DNA of 64,000 nt, from the NCBI RefSeq assembly GCF_001613445.1, contig NZ_BDCJ01000003.1, positions 372,001 to 436,000 on the forward strand. The letters are read 5' to 3'. Every line of letters begins with the position of its first letter. Positions within the stretch are counted from its first letter, which is position 1. The position numbers and the translations under genes were made by a program. Positions 42,829 to 52,179 of the stretch are shown piece by piece. This DNA comes from Nocardia grenadensis NBRC 108939 (GTDB taxonomy: Bacteria; Actinomycetota; Actinomycetes; Mycobacteriales; Mycobacteriaceae). Under the pieces are notes generated by a model, which saw only the letters and a program-made list of their open reading frames with translations, searched no databases and was not told the origin of the DNA.

Positions 42829-43444
42829 TCACCGACCGTGCCCACACCGTGTACGAACAGATCGAGGGAGTATCTCTCGGAGATCTGTGCGGCCCCGGGG
42901 TTTCCGTTCGACTGTTCGATCCAGGGCGACCGTGTGGTGCTGACCGGATGAACAGCTAACGGTGGCGACCTGCCGGGGGCCGAACGGCCGGATCTCGATA
43001 TGAGGGAAGATCCGGCCGTTCGCATTGCCGGGGCAGCGATTCTTGGTCCGCACTGTCCAGGTGGGCCGGGTGCACAGGCCGCAGGACTCGCCCAGGGCTT
43101 CCACACCGCCACATGAGGTGCCCATCATGCCGATCTTGCCGCTATCGGCCTTACCGCCGAGCTGGGCACCACCGGTATCGGAGTCGGTGGTCGAGTCGAT
43201 CGCTTCGGTCGGCCGGGCCGGGCGCGCGAGAGTGTCGTCGGGAGACAGTGTGAGATCCGCGGACCGGAACACGGTGGGCCCGTCCAGGCCTGCGGTCGGC
43301 TCGCGGACGGTGGGGTGATAGTCGTCTCGGGCATCGACGGCCGATGCGCGGGCGGGCGTCCTCTGCTCGGGTGCCGCAGGCGGTCGCAAACCCACCGGCC
43401 ATAGCGAATGCGCGCAATAGTGCGGCGCTCCGGGAGAACTTCAC
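42829..43444 (-). pseudogene. frameshifted secreted Cys-rich protein
   Basis: The GTG at 43444 has AAGGAGAT seven bases upstream and starts a signal-peptide-like sequence (MKFSRSAALLRAFAMAGGFATA, then Cys). That frame decays into Arg-rich sequence and stops at 43151. The adjacent frame, open from 43395, has strong GC3 coding bias from about 43360 and encodes TVFRSADLTLSPDDTL, GIGMM-like TSCGGVEALGESCGLC and RTKNRCPGNANG. A single-base shift between about 43400 and 43350 would join the signal peptide to this Cys-rich body. The second frame also runs through the terminator hairpin at 42981-43022 to 42829, so its native end is uncertain. No family recognised. Confidence 0.45.
42981..43022. terminator. 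perfect 15-bp hairpin, likely bidirectional terminator
   Basis: CGAACGGCCGGATCT (42981-42995) and AGATCCGGCCGTTCG (43008-43022) are exact inverse complements with a 12-base loop. It lies between the plus-strand ligase operon and the minus-strand 43444 reading frame and probably ends both transcripts. Confidence 0.6.
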
Positions 43445-43477
43445 GGTCGATCTCCTTGGGATGGACGGGGGTGACGA

Positions 43478-45244
43478 TCAGGGGTGCACGACGGGCAGCT
43501 GCACCAGCGACGGTTGCGCCGGGTCGGTCACGACCTCGATCGTCGACCCGTGGGCATCGGGCAGCGGGATGCTCTCCCGGTGGTCGTAGCCGGTGACCGT
43601 GAGCTGCATCCGATGTCCTTCGCGGAACACATACGACAGGGGAAGGATGTCGAACCGCAGGCGCGCGGCCACCCCGGGAGTCAGCGGCCGGGCGTCCTCC
43701 CGGTAGGAGCGGTGATGCGGCACCCCTGGGGGTAGTGCGTACGGCGCTTCGCTTTCCGCACGCAACGAGGCGGCGAGCCGGCCCTCAGTGACCACTGACA
43801 CCGTGCCGTCCGGCGCCACATCCTCGACGTAGGCGAAGATATGGGCGTCGGGACGGTCGACCCGGACGGTCAGATCCGCGAGCGGGGTACCGGTCACCTC
43901 GGTATCCCGGGTGAGGGGCGCGCTCGTGTACGACGTTCCCTCACCACCGGTGTGACACGGCTGGATGGTCGCTCCCGAGCCTGCCTCGGGACATTCGACC
44001 GCGGTGTTCACGGTGAACGTCCGGCTGCCGGTGGCCTGCGAGCCGAGTACCCCATCGGCGCCGAGGGAGAAATCGGTGCGGCCGGACTCGGTGGGCGGCC
44101 AGGCCTGTGCCTCCCGCCAGTCGATCGCGCCGGTGGGATTGCCGATATCGGAGACCGTGGCGTAGCGGATGGGCGGAGCTTCGGCGAGTCCCGTATCGAT
44201 GCCTTTCAGATGTTCGTCGAAGAAACGGTGCGCCTCCTGGACGAGGGCGAGGCCGGGGTTCTCACAGTGCAGCCACGGTCCGATCAGCAGTTTCGATCCG
44301 GAGGTGTTGAGTGCGGTGATGATTCCCTGGTCCCGGAACTCGTCGCGCCAGCCGCCCACGATATAGAGCGGGATCTGCGATTCGCGGATCTGGGCCGCGT
44401 AGGTGCTCAGGCTGCCTTCCGCCCAGAACCGGGAGGCGACCAGCGGGGAGAAGTCGTCGCGATACGGCATCCCCGCCCACATCTTCGCCAGCGGGGTCGA
44501 TTTCTGATGTTCTTCGGCGGCCTGGCGCAGCAGCGTCTTGTCCTCATCGCCGGCCACGGGCGTGACCTGCATATCATCGGCCACCGTCCGAGTGGGCCCG
44601 TAACCCCATTGGGCCGCGATCCCGCCCCGCCGCATCGCGTCGAACTTGTTCCAGGAGAAGCAGCCGGCGAAGGCCGCCTTCAGATGCGGGGGCCGCATCG
44701 AGACCGCGTGCATGGCCGCATCGCCGGTGTTCGAGCAACCGTAGATGCCGACCTGCCCGTTCGACCAGGGTTGGGTGGCCAGCCATTCGGTGACGTCGTA
44801 GGCGTCCTGTGCCTCGACGCGGTCGTGGTAACCGCGCCGGACACCGAACGATTGACCGTTACCGCGCCGCGCGACCTGGGCGATCACATAGCCGTGTTCG
44901 GTCAGGGCGGTGAGGTTCGAATAGCCGGCCTCCCGCGGTCCCACACCGTCTTTGGGGCTGGGGTAGATATCGAGCTTGTGATGCCAGATCACCGGGAAGC
45001 GGCCTTCGGCCGCCCGCCCGTCGGTGGCGGGCCGCGACAGCAGCATCGCCAGGCGCGTGCCATCGGCCATCGGTAGATAGAAGGTTTCGGTGATCGCCTC
45101 GGTGTACTGCGTACCAGGCGTGTAATCGGCGAAACCGGCCTGCGCGGTGTCGGCTTCCTCCGTGCGGGTGACCACTGCGAACAGCGCGCCCGCGACGACC
45201 AGGAGGCCGACTAGCCCCGCGATCGCCCAGCGATATCTGGACAT
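43478..45244 (-). CDS. secreted or membrane-anchored CocE/NonD (X-Pro dipeptidyl-peptidase S15-like) hydrolase
   Basis: This protein of about 588 residues has an N-terminal signal/anchor (MSRYRWAIAGLVGLLVVAGALFAVV), an alpha/beta hydrolase core and a C-terminal jelly-roll (PepX_C-like) domain. The nucleophile elbow is GIYGCSNTG rather than the usual G-x-S-Y-x-G, and IVGGWRDEF with WLHCENPG carries the expected Asp and His. Such enzymes hydrolyse esters, cocaine-like substrates, beta-lactams or N-acyl dipeptides. The ATG at 45244 is chosen because AAGGAG lies six bases upstream; an ATG at 45250 directly abuts the ribosome-binding site. It is the last gene of the minus-strand operon, after a 53-base gap. 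Confidence 0.87.
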   Translation of the reverse strand: MSRYRWAIAGLVGLLVVAGALFAVVTRTEEADTAQAGFADYTPGTQYTEAITETFYLPMADGTRLAMLLSRPATDGRAAEGRFPVIWHHKLDIYPSPKDGVGPREAGYSNLTALTEHGYVIAQVARRGNGQSFGVRRGYHDRVEAQDAYDVTEWLATQPWSNGQVGIYGCSNTGDAAMHAVSMRPPHLKAAFAGCFSWNKFDAMRRGGIAAQWGYGPTRTVADDMQVTPVAGDEDKTLLRQAAEEHQKSTPLAKMWAGMPYRDDFSPLVASRFWAEGSLSTYAAQIRESQIPLYIVGGWRDEFRDQGIITALNTSGSKLLIGPWLHCENPGLALVQEAHRFFDEHLKGIDTGLAEAPPIRYATVSDIGNPTGAIDWREAQAWPPTESGRTDFSLGADGVLGSQATGSRTFTVNTAVECPEAGSGATIQPCHTGGEGTSYTSAPLTRDTEVTGTPLADLTVRVDRPDAHIFAYVEDVAPDGTVSVVTEGRLAASLRAESEAPYALPPGVPHHRSYREDARPLTPGVAARLRFDILPLSYVFREGHRMQLTVTGYDHRESIPLPDAHGSTIEVVTDPAQPSLVQLPVVHP

Positions 45245-45297
45245 ACTCATCTCCTTGAATTGTCATGACGACACCAGTTCTCGCCTCGAGGCGGCGG

Positions 45298-46521
45298 CTA
45301 GCGAAGAAGCGGAGTGTGTTCGTACGCGGTCTGCGGCTTCCGGTCGCCACCTCGCGCCAGCACGGCACCGCAGAAGAGACAGGCGACCGTCCCGACGAGC
45401 AGGGCCACCCGCGCCGACGTACTGTCGATGATCGAGCCGGCGATCAAGGCTCCGACGGGGACGACACCGACACTGCTCATCGTGAGCAGCCCGGCGGACC
45501 GCCCGAGCAGCCCGGGAGGACTCAGCAGTTGCACCGTGCTGTTCAGCGAACTCTGGAACGCACCGAGGCCGAGGCCGATGAGCGGCGATACCAGCAGGAA
45601 CACTGTCACGTCCGGTGCGAGGGCAGCCGAACCCAGCGAGATACCGAGCACCGCCGTGGCCGTCGCCACCACCCGGGTTCCCTGGTGCGCGACCGCCGAG
45701 ACGATCAGTCCACCGATTACCGCGCCCACCGCGTTCAGTGTGTGCGCGGCACCCAGCTGTGCCGGATCACCGGCCAGTGTGATGGTGACCATGGCGGTGA
45801 CCACGACCATGAAATTCATCGCCAGCACCGTGACGGCGATATTGGTGCCGAACAGCCTGCGCAGGACCGGGTCACCCAGCAGCGTCCGCACCGACCCCTT
45901 GCCCCCGTCGCGGGAGCGAGGCCGCTTCTCCGCGAACGCTTTCGGGTCCATGACGCAGAGCGCGAGCAGTACGCCGGAGTAGGTGAGCGCATTGACCGTG
46001 AAACAGATCGGCGCGCCAGCCACGACGTAGGTCAGGCCGGCCAGTCCGGGCCCCAATGAACGGGCTGCGGACAGCGCGACGGTGTTCAACGATACCGCCG
46101 GGCCCAGTTCCCGGGCGCCCACGAGTTCGTAGAGGAACGCCTGCCCCGCGGTGCGGTCGAAGGCCTGCACGATCCCGCTCAGCGCCACGAGCCCCAGCAA
46201 CGTGACGAGTTCGTCGTGGCCCGTGGCGGCGGCGCCGGCCAGCGCCGCGGCGCACAGCGCCATGAGCGGTGTGGTGACGAAGAGTATCGTGCGTGGCCGG
46301 AAGCGGTCGGCCACCACACCGGCCGGCGCCGAGAGCACCAGCATCGGGGTGAACTGGCATACGGCGACCAGCGACAGCGCCAGCGCGCTTTCGGTGGTTT
46401 GCACGATCCACAGGCTCAACGCCAGATTCTGGAACCACACACCGGTGCTGGCGAAGATCTGGCCGCCGAAGTACAGCACGAAGTTCCGCCGACGCAGCGG
46501 TGGCGGCAGGAAGCGGGGCAT
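45298..46521 (-). CDS. MFS transporter, MFS_3/enterobactin-exporter-like
   Basis: This 407-residue permease has 12 predicted spans. It begins PPLRRRNFVLYFGGQIFASTGVWFQNLALSLWIVQTT, the start typical of the MFS_3 (EntS-like) efflux group, and has GVVADRFRPRTILFV in the first cytoplasmic loop. A link to siderophore export is not supported by the context. The start lies four bases after the stop of the dehydratase-like gene, so it belongs to the operon. It probably exports a product or toxic intermediate. Confidence 0.85.
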   Translation of the reverse strand: MPRFLPPPLRRRNFVLYFGGQIFASTGVWFQNLALSLWIVQTTESALALSLVAVCQFTPMLVLSAPAGVVADRFRPRTILFVTTPLMALCAAALAGAAATGHDELVTLLGLVALSGIVQAFDRTAGQAFLYELVGARELGPAVSLNTVALSAARSLGPGLAGLTYVVAGAPICFTVNALTYSGVLLALCVMDPKAFAEKRPRSRDGGKGSVRTLLGDPVLRRLFGTNIAVTVLAMNFMVVVTAMVTITLAGDPAQLGAAHTLNAVGAVIGGLIVSAVAHQGTRVVATATAVLGISLGSAALAPDVTVFLLVSPLIGLGLGAFQSSLNSTVQLLSPPGLLGRSAGLLTMSSVGVVPVGALIAGSIIDSTSARVALLVGTVACLFCGAVLARGGDRKPQTAYEHTPLLR

Positions 46522-46525
46522 GAGC

Positions 46526-47788
46526 TCAGTCGAGTACGCGCTGCTGCAGGAAGTCGCCGATGGCGGTTTCCAGTGCCGCTGCGGCGGCGCCCCGGGAATC
46601 GGCGTTGTTGGTGCGGATCTCCAGGACGGGAATACCGGCGTGCTCCAGCGCCTCGGTGGTGAATGACGATCCTGGTACATCGTCGGCCACCAGGTGCACC
46701 ACTGCGTCGACGCCGTGGTTCCGAGCTTCTTTCACGTACCACTGCGACGACCACGGCGGCGTGTACAGCTGATCGGTGAAACCCGTGAAACGGGCCGCCA
46801 GAGCGCGCATCGGATCCCCCCCGTAGCGGGCGTAGCCGTCGGCCGCGATCGCGAGATACATCGACCAGACGAACACCGCGCCGTACTTTTCCTGGAAGCG
46901 CTGATACAGGCCGAGGTCGAACCAGAGACCGCGGCCGATCCACATCAACCGCACCCGCTCCCCCGGGCATACCGCGCGACCGTCGCGCACCGCTGCCTCC
47001 ACCTCGTGGTACAACTCGCGAGCCGCGTCCCGGGCCCATTCACTCCCGCGATGCCACTGCGGGATCATCACCGCGGGAATACTGTCGTTGATGGAGACCG
47101 GGGTGGGCTGGGTGGCGGCGATCAGGTCCCGGGTCCGCTTGTTCCATTCCGCCTGTTCGTTGACCAACGCCATCACCTCGGCGAGCCGGTCGATATCGAA
47201 CTCTCGCCCAGTGCGCTCGGTGAGGAATTCGACGAGCTGCCAGTTCTCGCTGGTCATCAGATCGAGACGGTCACTGGCGTAAACCTGTTCCCAGTCGTGG
47301 CCGACGAGCTCCCACCAATTGTCCGGCGTCGTGGTGGCCGACGAGCGCTCGAAGGGGAAGAATCCGGTGTCCGGATGTTCGGCCCACAGGTCGAAAACCT
47401 TGCGGGTGGCATCGCCGCTGCATTCGGCGATGACAAAGCGAGGCCGCGGTAGGCCACCCCACGGTGCGTCCTCGGCGGGCAGGTCCATGGACCCGAGACC
47501 GATCGCGTCGTATTGCAGGGAATCGTCCGGATAGCCCCGCACGGCGATATTGTGCAGGGCCGTCGGACCGAGCCGCTTGGCCGAAACCACCGAGGCCCAC
47601 CACTGGTTCACCACATACGGAATCCCCATGGCACGCAATATCTCCTGTGGCGCATCGGCGTTCACCAATGCCAGCGGGGCGCCCGCAGCGACCTCCGCGC
47701 GCATCCGGGCGAACCACTGCTTCTGATACGCCGTCGCGGCCGTCGCCGCGGCCAATCGGTCCGGCAATGCGGAATGCGGTGCGTTCAT
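46526..47788 (-). CDS. 2-hydroxyacyl-CoA dehydratase-like subunit (HgdB/BcrC family), divergent
   Basis: This 420-residue protein belongs by eye to the HgdB/BcrC/FldB-type family: PQEILRAMGIPYVVNQWWASVVSAKR near the N-terminus, RPRFVIAECSGDATRKVFDLWAE (the position of the first conserved Cys), RLMWIGRGLWFDLGLYQRFQEKYGAVFV, and VVHLVADD-GIPVLEIRTNNAD near the end. Classical members bind a [4Fe-4S] cluster with three cysteines. Only Cys123 and Cys274 exist here; the C-terminal Cys is replaced in VVHLVADDVPGSS. The ATG overlaps the next subunit's stop (ATGA). No ATP-dependent activator gene is in the window. Enzymatic activity is uncertain. Confidence 0.75.
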   Translation of the reverse strand: MNAPHSALPDRLAAATAATAYQKQWFARMRAEVAAGAPLALVNADAPQEILRAMGIPYVVNQWWASVVSAKRLGPTALHNIAVRGYPDDSLQYDAIGLGSMDLPAEDAPWGGLPRPRFVIAECSGDATRKVFDLWAEHPDTGFFPFERSSATTTPDNWWELVGHDWEQVYASDRLDLMTSENWQLVEFLTERTGREFDIDRLAEVMALVNEQAEWNKRTRDLIAATQPTPVSINDSIPAVMIPQWHRGSEWARDAARELYHEVEAAVRDGRAVCPGERVRLMWIGRGLWFDLGLYQRFQEKYGAVFVWSMYLAIAADGYARYGGDPMRALAARFTGFTDQLYTPPWSSQWYVKEARNHGVDAVVHLVADDVPGSSFTTEALEHAGIPVLEIRTNNADSRGAAAAALETAIGDFLQQRVLD

Positions 47789-48966
47789 CGTGCCGTAGCC
47801 TCGCAATCTTCACGGGTGAGCAACTCGACGGCGGTCTCGAGTTCGTGCGCCGACCAGGTGTGTGCGGCGACCGGCAGTGGCACCACGCGGGCGTGCGAGC
47901 CCAGTTCCCGGATCAGTCCCGGCCGGTCCCACCCGGGCGCCGGATCGTGGTGGCGGCCGACCGACAGCACCACCGAGGCGCCGCAGCGGCGGACGCGGTC
48001 CGCGCTGTAGCGTGCGCGCTCGGCCAGGCCCGAGGTCTGGGCCATGGGTCCGGCGTGTAGGCGGTGGCCGGCGATCTCGGCGTAGGCGGTGTGCAGATCG
48101 GTGGCCTCGGCGGGCATATCCCAGAGATCGGCCACCGGGTCACCCCAGTTGTGGTCCTCACCGGCTACGAACAGTCCGGCGGCTTCCAGGCTGTCGTACA
48201 CCGAAACCTGGTCGACCGTGCTTCCGGTGAGGAAGACCCGGCGCCGCCCCTCGGTCGTCCACCCGTGCGCGGGATCCGAATCCGGCTGTGACCGGGCCTC
48301 GTCGAGTACCGCGCTCACTGCCGTCAGGCAGTCGGCAGGTGCTCGGGTCTGAGCGAGTGTGTACACGCGCAGCGCGGTCGCACCGGTCACGACGCCCGCG
48401 GCCCGGCGGTCGCGCACCCTTCGCAGCACCGCCGCGAGTTCGGCACGGAGCTTCCGTGCGGTGTACAGGTTCTCCGGCGTGAGGCCGGTACCGGTCCAGT
48501 CGGCGACGGTATCGGCCAGTTTCGCGAGCTGACCGGCGTTGTAGTCGCGCGTCGATGCCCGCGGTAGGTGCAGCAGGTCGACGAGGTGTACCTCCGGCAC
48601 CGCGCGGCCCTGCTGGGCGAGCATCCGAAGCACGTAGAACAGGCGCAGTGCGGCCTGCGAATCCCGGGAGACGAGCAATCCGCGCAGGGAGCCCGCTTCG
48701 CCGGTGAGGATATCGTCGAGAATCGAATGGGCGACGGAATCCACTGCGACGCCGAGTAATCGGACGGCCTCGGCGCCGGCCGGCCGGTCGCCGCCGGACA
48801 GCCGGTAGGCCTGCCCGCCGGCCGCCTCGATGATCTCGGGCGGCACATCACCGCCGACTACACCGATCACCGGCCGATCGGAATCGGTGGCGCCGGGTAC
48901 CCGCGAACCCAGGGCACCGGCAGCGCGTTGCTCAGGATTCGCCGGCCCCGGCGGTTCCGGGCTCAT
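47785..48966 (-). CDS. second 2-hydroxyacyl-CoA dehydratase-like subunit, strongly divergent
   Basis: This 393-residue protein is paired with the 46526 gene by four-base overlap. It retains the family outline (VPPEIIEAAGGQAYRLSGG, GLLVSRDSQAALRLFYVLRML, RRVFLTGSTVDQVSVYDSLEAAGLFVAGEDHNWG, GASVVLSVGRHHDPAPGWDRPGLIREL). The Cys expected near the SRDSQAALRLF motif is absent; cysteines occur only at 213, 328 and 388. The position of Cys328 in RRCGASVV may mimic one ligand. Two subunits side by side are normal for the heterodimeric enzymes; loss of ligands in both is not. ATG 48966 overlaps the CoA-transferase stop. Family membership is inferred. Confidence 0.65.
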   Translation of the reverse strand: MSPEPPGPANPEQRAAGALGSRVPGATDSDRPVIGVVGGDVPPEIIEAAGGQAYRLSGGDRPAGAEAVRLLGVAVDSVAHSILDDILTGEAGSLRGLLVSRDSQAALRLFYVLRMLAQQGRAVPEVHLVDLLHLPRASTRDYNAGQLAKLADTVADWTGTGLTPENLYTARKLRAELAAVLRRVRDRRAAGVVTGATALRVYTLAQTRAPADCLTAVSAVLDEARSQPDSDPAHGWTTEGRRRVFLTGSTVDQVSVYDSLEAAGLFVAGEDHNWGDPVADLWDMPAEATDLHTAYAEIAGHRLHAGPMAQTSGLAERARYSADRVRRCGASVVLSVGRHHDPAPGWDRPGLIRELGSHARVVPLPVAAHTWSAHELETAVELLTREDCEATAR

Positions 48967-50201
48967 AGAACCTTGCCTTCCGACAAGGCGGCGATACGCG
49001 CGGAGTCGTACCCGAGCAGTCCGGCGAGCACCTCGTGATTGTGCGCACCCAGGGCGGGCGCGGGCCGGTCGAGGCCGGTATCGCTGTCGGACATGGTGAT
49101 CGGCAGACCGCTGCCCCAGAGCTCGACGATATCGTCGTAGCTGGGATGGCGCAGCGGCACCACCTCGCCGCGCTGTCGCACGAGCGGATCGCGGACCGCG
49201 GCGTGCGGTGCCCGGACCTCCGCGCAGGGTGCGCCGTGCTGCTCGAGTTCCGCGATAACCTTCGCCACCGGTTGGTCCGCCGCCCACTGTGCGATCATCG
49301 CGTGCAGTTCGTCGGCGTGGTGCACCCGGCCGTCCCGCTTCTCGAACCGCGGGTCGGTGATCAGATCGGCGCGGCCGATCGCGGTGAGTACCCCGTGCGC
49401 GAACGGGTCGGTGGGCCCGCAGATCGCGAAATGCCCGTCCGCGGCGGCGAAGATACCGAACGGCGCCAGCCGCGGCACCATATCGCCGGTGCGGGTGGGA
49501 AGCCCGATCATGTCGAAGGCGTCGAAGGGTTCGGCGGCGACCAGTGAGGTGAGCGCGCCCAGCATGGAGACGTCGACGTGCTGGCCGCGTCCGGTCTGCC
49601 CTACCTGGATCACCGCCGACAGGGTGCCGATCACCGCGAACAGTGGGGCGAGCAGATCACCGATCGGCAGACCGAACCGGACGGGGGGATCGCCGGGGCC
49701 TCCGGCTGTCATCATGACCCCGCTGAGAGCCTGGATGATCGTATCCATCGCCTTGCCGGTGCCCGGACCACCTTGGCTGCCGAACCCGCTGATGGAGGTG
49801 TAGACCACCGCCGGGTTCACCGCGGCGACGGCAGCGTGGTCGATACCCAGGCGCGTGGTGACACCGGCGCTGTAGTTCTCGACGACGATATCTGCGTGCG
49901 CGACCAGATCGAAGAACACCTCCCGGCCGGCCGGGTTCTTCAGGTCGAGGGTGATCGACTCCTTGTTGCGGCCGCGGGCGAGCATCGAGACCGACATGTC
50001 CTCATCGGAGGTGCGCCGCACCGAGAGACCGTCGCGGGTGACATACGGGGAGTTGTTGCGCGCGGCGTCCCCGCCCCGCTCCGGGTTCTCGATTTTGATC
50101 ACCCGGGCGCCGAGTCCGGCGAGCAGTAGCGTCGCGTAGGGGCCCGCCAGCGCAGTTGTCAGGTCGAGCACGATCTTTCCTTCGAGAGGCCGCTGAGCCA
50201 T
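48963..50201 (-). CDS. family III CoA-transferase (CaiB/BaiF)
   Basis: It moves CoA between carboxylic acids. The 412-residue protein begins GKIVLDLTTALAGPYATLLLAGLGARVIKIENPERGGDAARN. The catalytic Asp is in GKAMDTIIQALSGVM (about residue 167). The end, HVDVSMLGALTSL, and the RTGDMVPRLAPFGIFAAADGHFAI segment are typical. It overlaps both neighbours by a few bases. Next to dehydratase-like subunits, it would charge the hydroxy acid with CoA before dehydration, as FldA does for phenyllactate dehydratase. Confidence 0.92.
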   Translation of the reverse strand: MAQRPLEGKIVLDLTTALAGPYATLLLAGLGARVIKIENPERGGDAARNNSPYVTRDGLSVRRTSDEDMSVSMLARGRNKESITLDLKNPAGREVFFDLVAHADIVVENYSAGVTTRLGIDHAAVAAVNPAVVYTSISGFGSQGGPGTGKAMDTIIQALSGVMMTAGGPGDPPVRFGLPIGDLLAPLFAVIGTLSAVIQVGQTGRGQHVDVSMLGALTSLVAAEPFDAFDMIGLPTRTGDMVPRLAPFGIFAAADGHFAICGPTDPFAHGVLTAIGRADLITDPRFEKRDGRVHHADELHAMIAQWAADQPVAKVIAELEQHGAPCAEVRAPHAAVRDPLVRQRGEVVPLRHPSYDDIVELWGSGLPITMSDSDTGLDRPAPALGAHNHEVLAGLLGYDSARIAALSEGKVL

Positions 50202-51355
50202 CAGGGTGTCCTTTGCTGTACGTCGGGCTCGGCCACGGTCACCAGATCGCCGCCGCGCTGGAACTCGGTGTCGAAACCTGCTGCCCGGGTGATTTTTTCG
50301 ATGTAGTCCACGACCTCTGCGCCGCGCGCATCACCCGGTGTCAACGGGATCGGGCGGGCGTCGTCATCGATCCAGCAGGGCACGAATCCCGCGCTGACCA
50401 TGCCTCGCGGGCCGAAGACGCATGACGCGATCGCGGTATTGCGACTTTCCGGGTGGAACGGGTAAGACGGCATATCCGGGTCCGGCACGAACCCGAACAT
50501 CTGCTGTCGGCGTGCCGCCCACGCGCGGCGCTCAGCGGAGTCGCCGCCGACCGGGGTCAACGCGTGCGTCACAGTGACGAAGTTGCCGAGACCATGGAAG
50601 ATCGGCTTACCGCGGTACATTTCGATCCCGCGCATGATGTGCGCGTGATGCCCGATCACCATATCGGCGCCGGCGTCGACCGCGGCCTGCGCGAGCGGTG
50701 ATTCGTAATCGGCCAGCACCGCGGGGGTATGACCGATCCCCTTGTGTAGAGCGACGACCACGACGTCCACGTTTGCCCGCAACGCCCGGATATCGGACTT
50801 CATCTGCGCGAGACTGTCCGGCGCCACGAATGTGTAGACCGTCGGCGGCCCGCCGGGAGTCGCCGATTCGAGTTCGTAGTGGGTGAGCACCTTGACGTAG
50901 GCCGCGCCCGCCTTCTGCGACGCCGCCCACGAATCCCGCGGACCCACACAGTTGAAACTGAGCACCCCGATCCGCAGCCCGCCCGCCTCGTGGACGGCGG
51001 GCTCGCGGGCGGCGGCGAGGTTCGCTCCCCCGCCCGCGGTTTTCAACCCGGCCGCCTGGGAGTGCCGGATAGTGTCGAGGACACCGTCGGTGCCCACATC
51101 GTAGAGATGGTTCCCGGCGAGAGTGACGATCGCGAAACCGGCGTCGGCGACGGCACCGAGGGCTGCCGGATCGGCCGGCGGCGCCGGCACATCGGTGCTG
51201 GCCTGGACAGTGCTGGTCGAATGCGGAACCTCGATATGACCGATCGCGAGATCGGCGGCCCGCAGCACCCCCGTGCTCGGCGCAAAGTAGGACGCGGGGT
51301 CCGGCTCGTCGAGAACCAGGTCGCCGACGGCCAGGATCGTGCAGGTGGCGCTCAT
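50201..51355 (-). CDS. CapA-family metallophosphoesterase-like protein
   Basis: This 384-residue protein follows the CapA/PgsA (poly-gamma-glutamate synthesis) fold: VGDLVLDEPDP at the start, GNHLYDVG with metal-binding Asn-His, VVVALHKGIGHTPAVL, and VIGHHAHIMRGIEMYRGKPIFHGLGNFV with the HxxHxxxG pair. CapA proteins resemble calcineurin-like phosphodiesterases, but many have unknown substrates outside capsule loci. No signal peptide is visible and no other capsule gene is present. It overlaps the ATPase stop and the CoA-transferase start, so it belongs to the operon, which is an unusual place for CapA. Confidence 0.85.
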   Translation of the reverse strand: MSATCTILAVGDLVLDEPDPASYFAPSTGVLRAADLAIGHIEVPHSTSTVQASTDVPAPPADPAALGAVADAGFAIVTLAGNHLYDVGTDGVLDTIRHSQAAGLKTAGGGANLAAAREPAVHEAGGLRIGVLSFNCVGPRDSWAASQKAGAAYVKVLTHYELESATPGGPPTVYTFVAPDSLAQMKSDIRALRANVDVVVVALHKGIGHTPAVLADYESPLAQAAVDAGADMVIGHHAHIMRGIEMYRGKPIFHGLGNFVTVTHALTPVGGDSAERRAWAARRQQMFGFVPDPDMPSYPFHPESRNTAIASCVFGPRGMVSAGFVPCWIDDDARPIPLTPGDARGAEVVDYIEKITRAAGFDTEFQRGGDLVTVAEPDVQQRTP

Positions 51356-52179
51356 CGGGCCTCCACGGCGAGTTCGGTCGCTACGGGGTCGGCCTTACGG
51401 GATTCGTTGAAGCGGCTGAGAAAGCGTTGCAGCCGCTCGGTCTGCGGTCGTTCGAAGAACTCCGCGGCGGCGTTCTGCTCGACGACCTTCCCGTCGACCA
51501 TGAACACGCAGCGGTCGGCGACCTGGCGGGCGAATTCCATTTCGTGGGTGACCACGACCATGGTCAAACCCGAACGAGCGAGGTCCTTGATCACGTTGAG
51601 CACCTCCTCGACCAGCTCGGGGTCCAGGGCGCTGGTCGGCTCGTCGAACAGCAATACCCGCGGCCGGGTGGCCACCGATCGGGCGATCGCGACCCGCTGC
51701 TGCTGGCCGCCGGACAGCTGCCGGGGGTAGGCGTTCGCCTTGTCCGGCAGGCCGACTTTCCGCAGCAGGGTTTCGGCTCGCTCGCGGGCGGCATCCTTGG
51801 ACATCCCGTGCACCGCCACCGCGGCCTCGGTGATATTGCGCAGCACCGTCCAGTGCGGGAACAGGTTGAACTGCTGGAAAACCATGCCCATCCGGCGCCG
51901 CTGTGCGGCGATATCGTCCTCGGACAGCGGCCGCAGGGCACCGTGCCGATGCGCGAAACCCAGGAGCTCGCCATCGAGATAGATGGCCCCACCGTCGATC
52001 TTCTCCAACTGGTCGATACAGCGCACCAGCGTGGACTTGCCCGATCCGGAAGGACCGAGGATAACGACCACCTCCCCCTCGGTGACGGTGAGGTCCACGC
52101 CGTCCAGCGCCGGACGGCCGTGATAAACCTTGCGCAGGCTCGATACCTGTATCACGGGCGTGGCGGTTTGGTCGCTCAT
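51352..52179 (-). CDS. polar amino acid-type ABC transporter ATPase (GlnQ/HisP-like)
   Basis: This 275-residue protein has a single nucleotide-binding domain: Walker A GPSGSGKSTL, then RMGMVFQQFNLFPHWTVLRNI (the Q-loop typical of PAAT importers), signature LSGGQQQR, Walker B LLFDEPTSALDPEL, and switch His in VVTHEMEFARQVADRCVFM. ATG 52179 has GGAAGGAGC six bases upstream and overlaps the permease stop. It powers uptake with the 52176 permease and 53155 binding lipoprotein. Confidence 0.95.
   Translation of the reverse strand: MSDQTATPVIQVSSLRKVYHGRPALDGVDLTVTEGEVVVILGPSGSGKSTLVRCIDQLEKIDGGAIYLDGELLGFAHRHGALRPLSEDDIAAQRRRMGMVFQQFNLFPHWTVLRNITEAAVAVHGMSKDAARERAETLLRKVGLPDKANAYPRQLSGGQQQRVAIARSVATRPRVLLFDEPTSALDPELVEEVLNVIKDLARSGLTMVVVTHEMEFARQVADRCVFMVDGKVVEQNAAAEFFERPQTERLQRFLSRFNESRKADPVATELAVEAR

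Noticed and set aside
42838..42951. 37-codon plus-strand ORF (GTG start, ends GDRVVLTG) after the acyl-CoA ligase
   Set aside because: No good ribosome-binding site, no recognisable family, and it overlaps the antisense decayed frame; kept out of the gene list.
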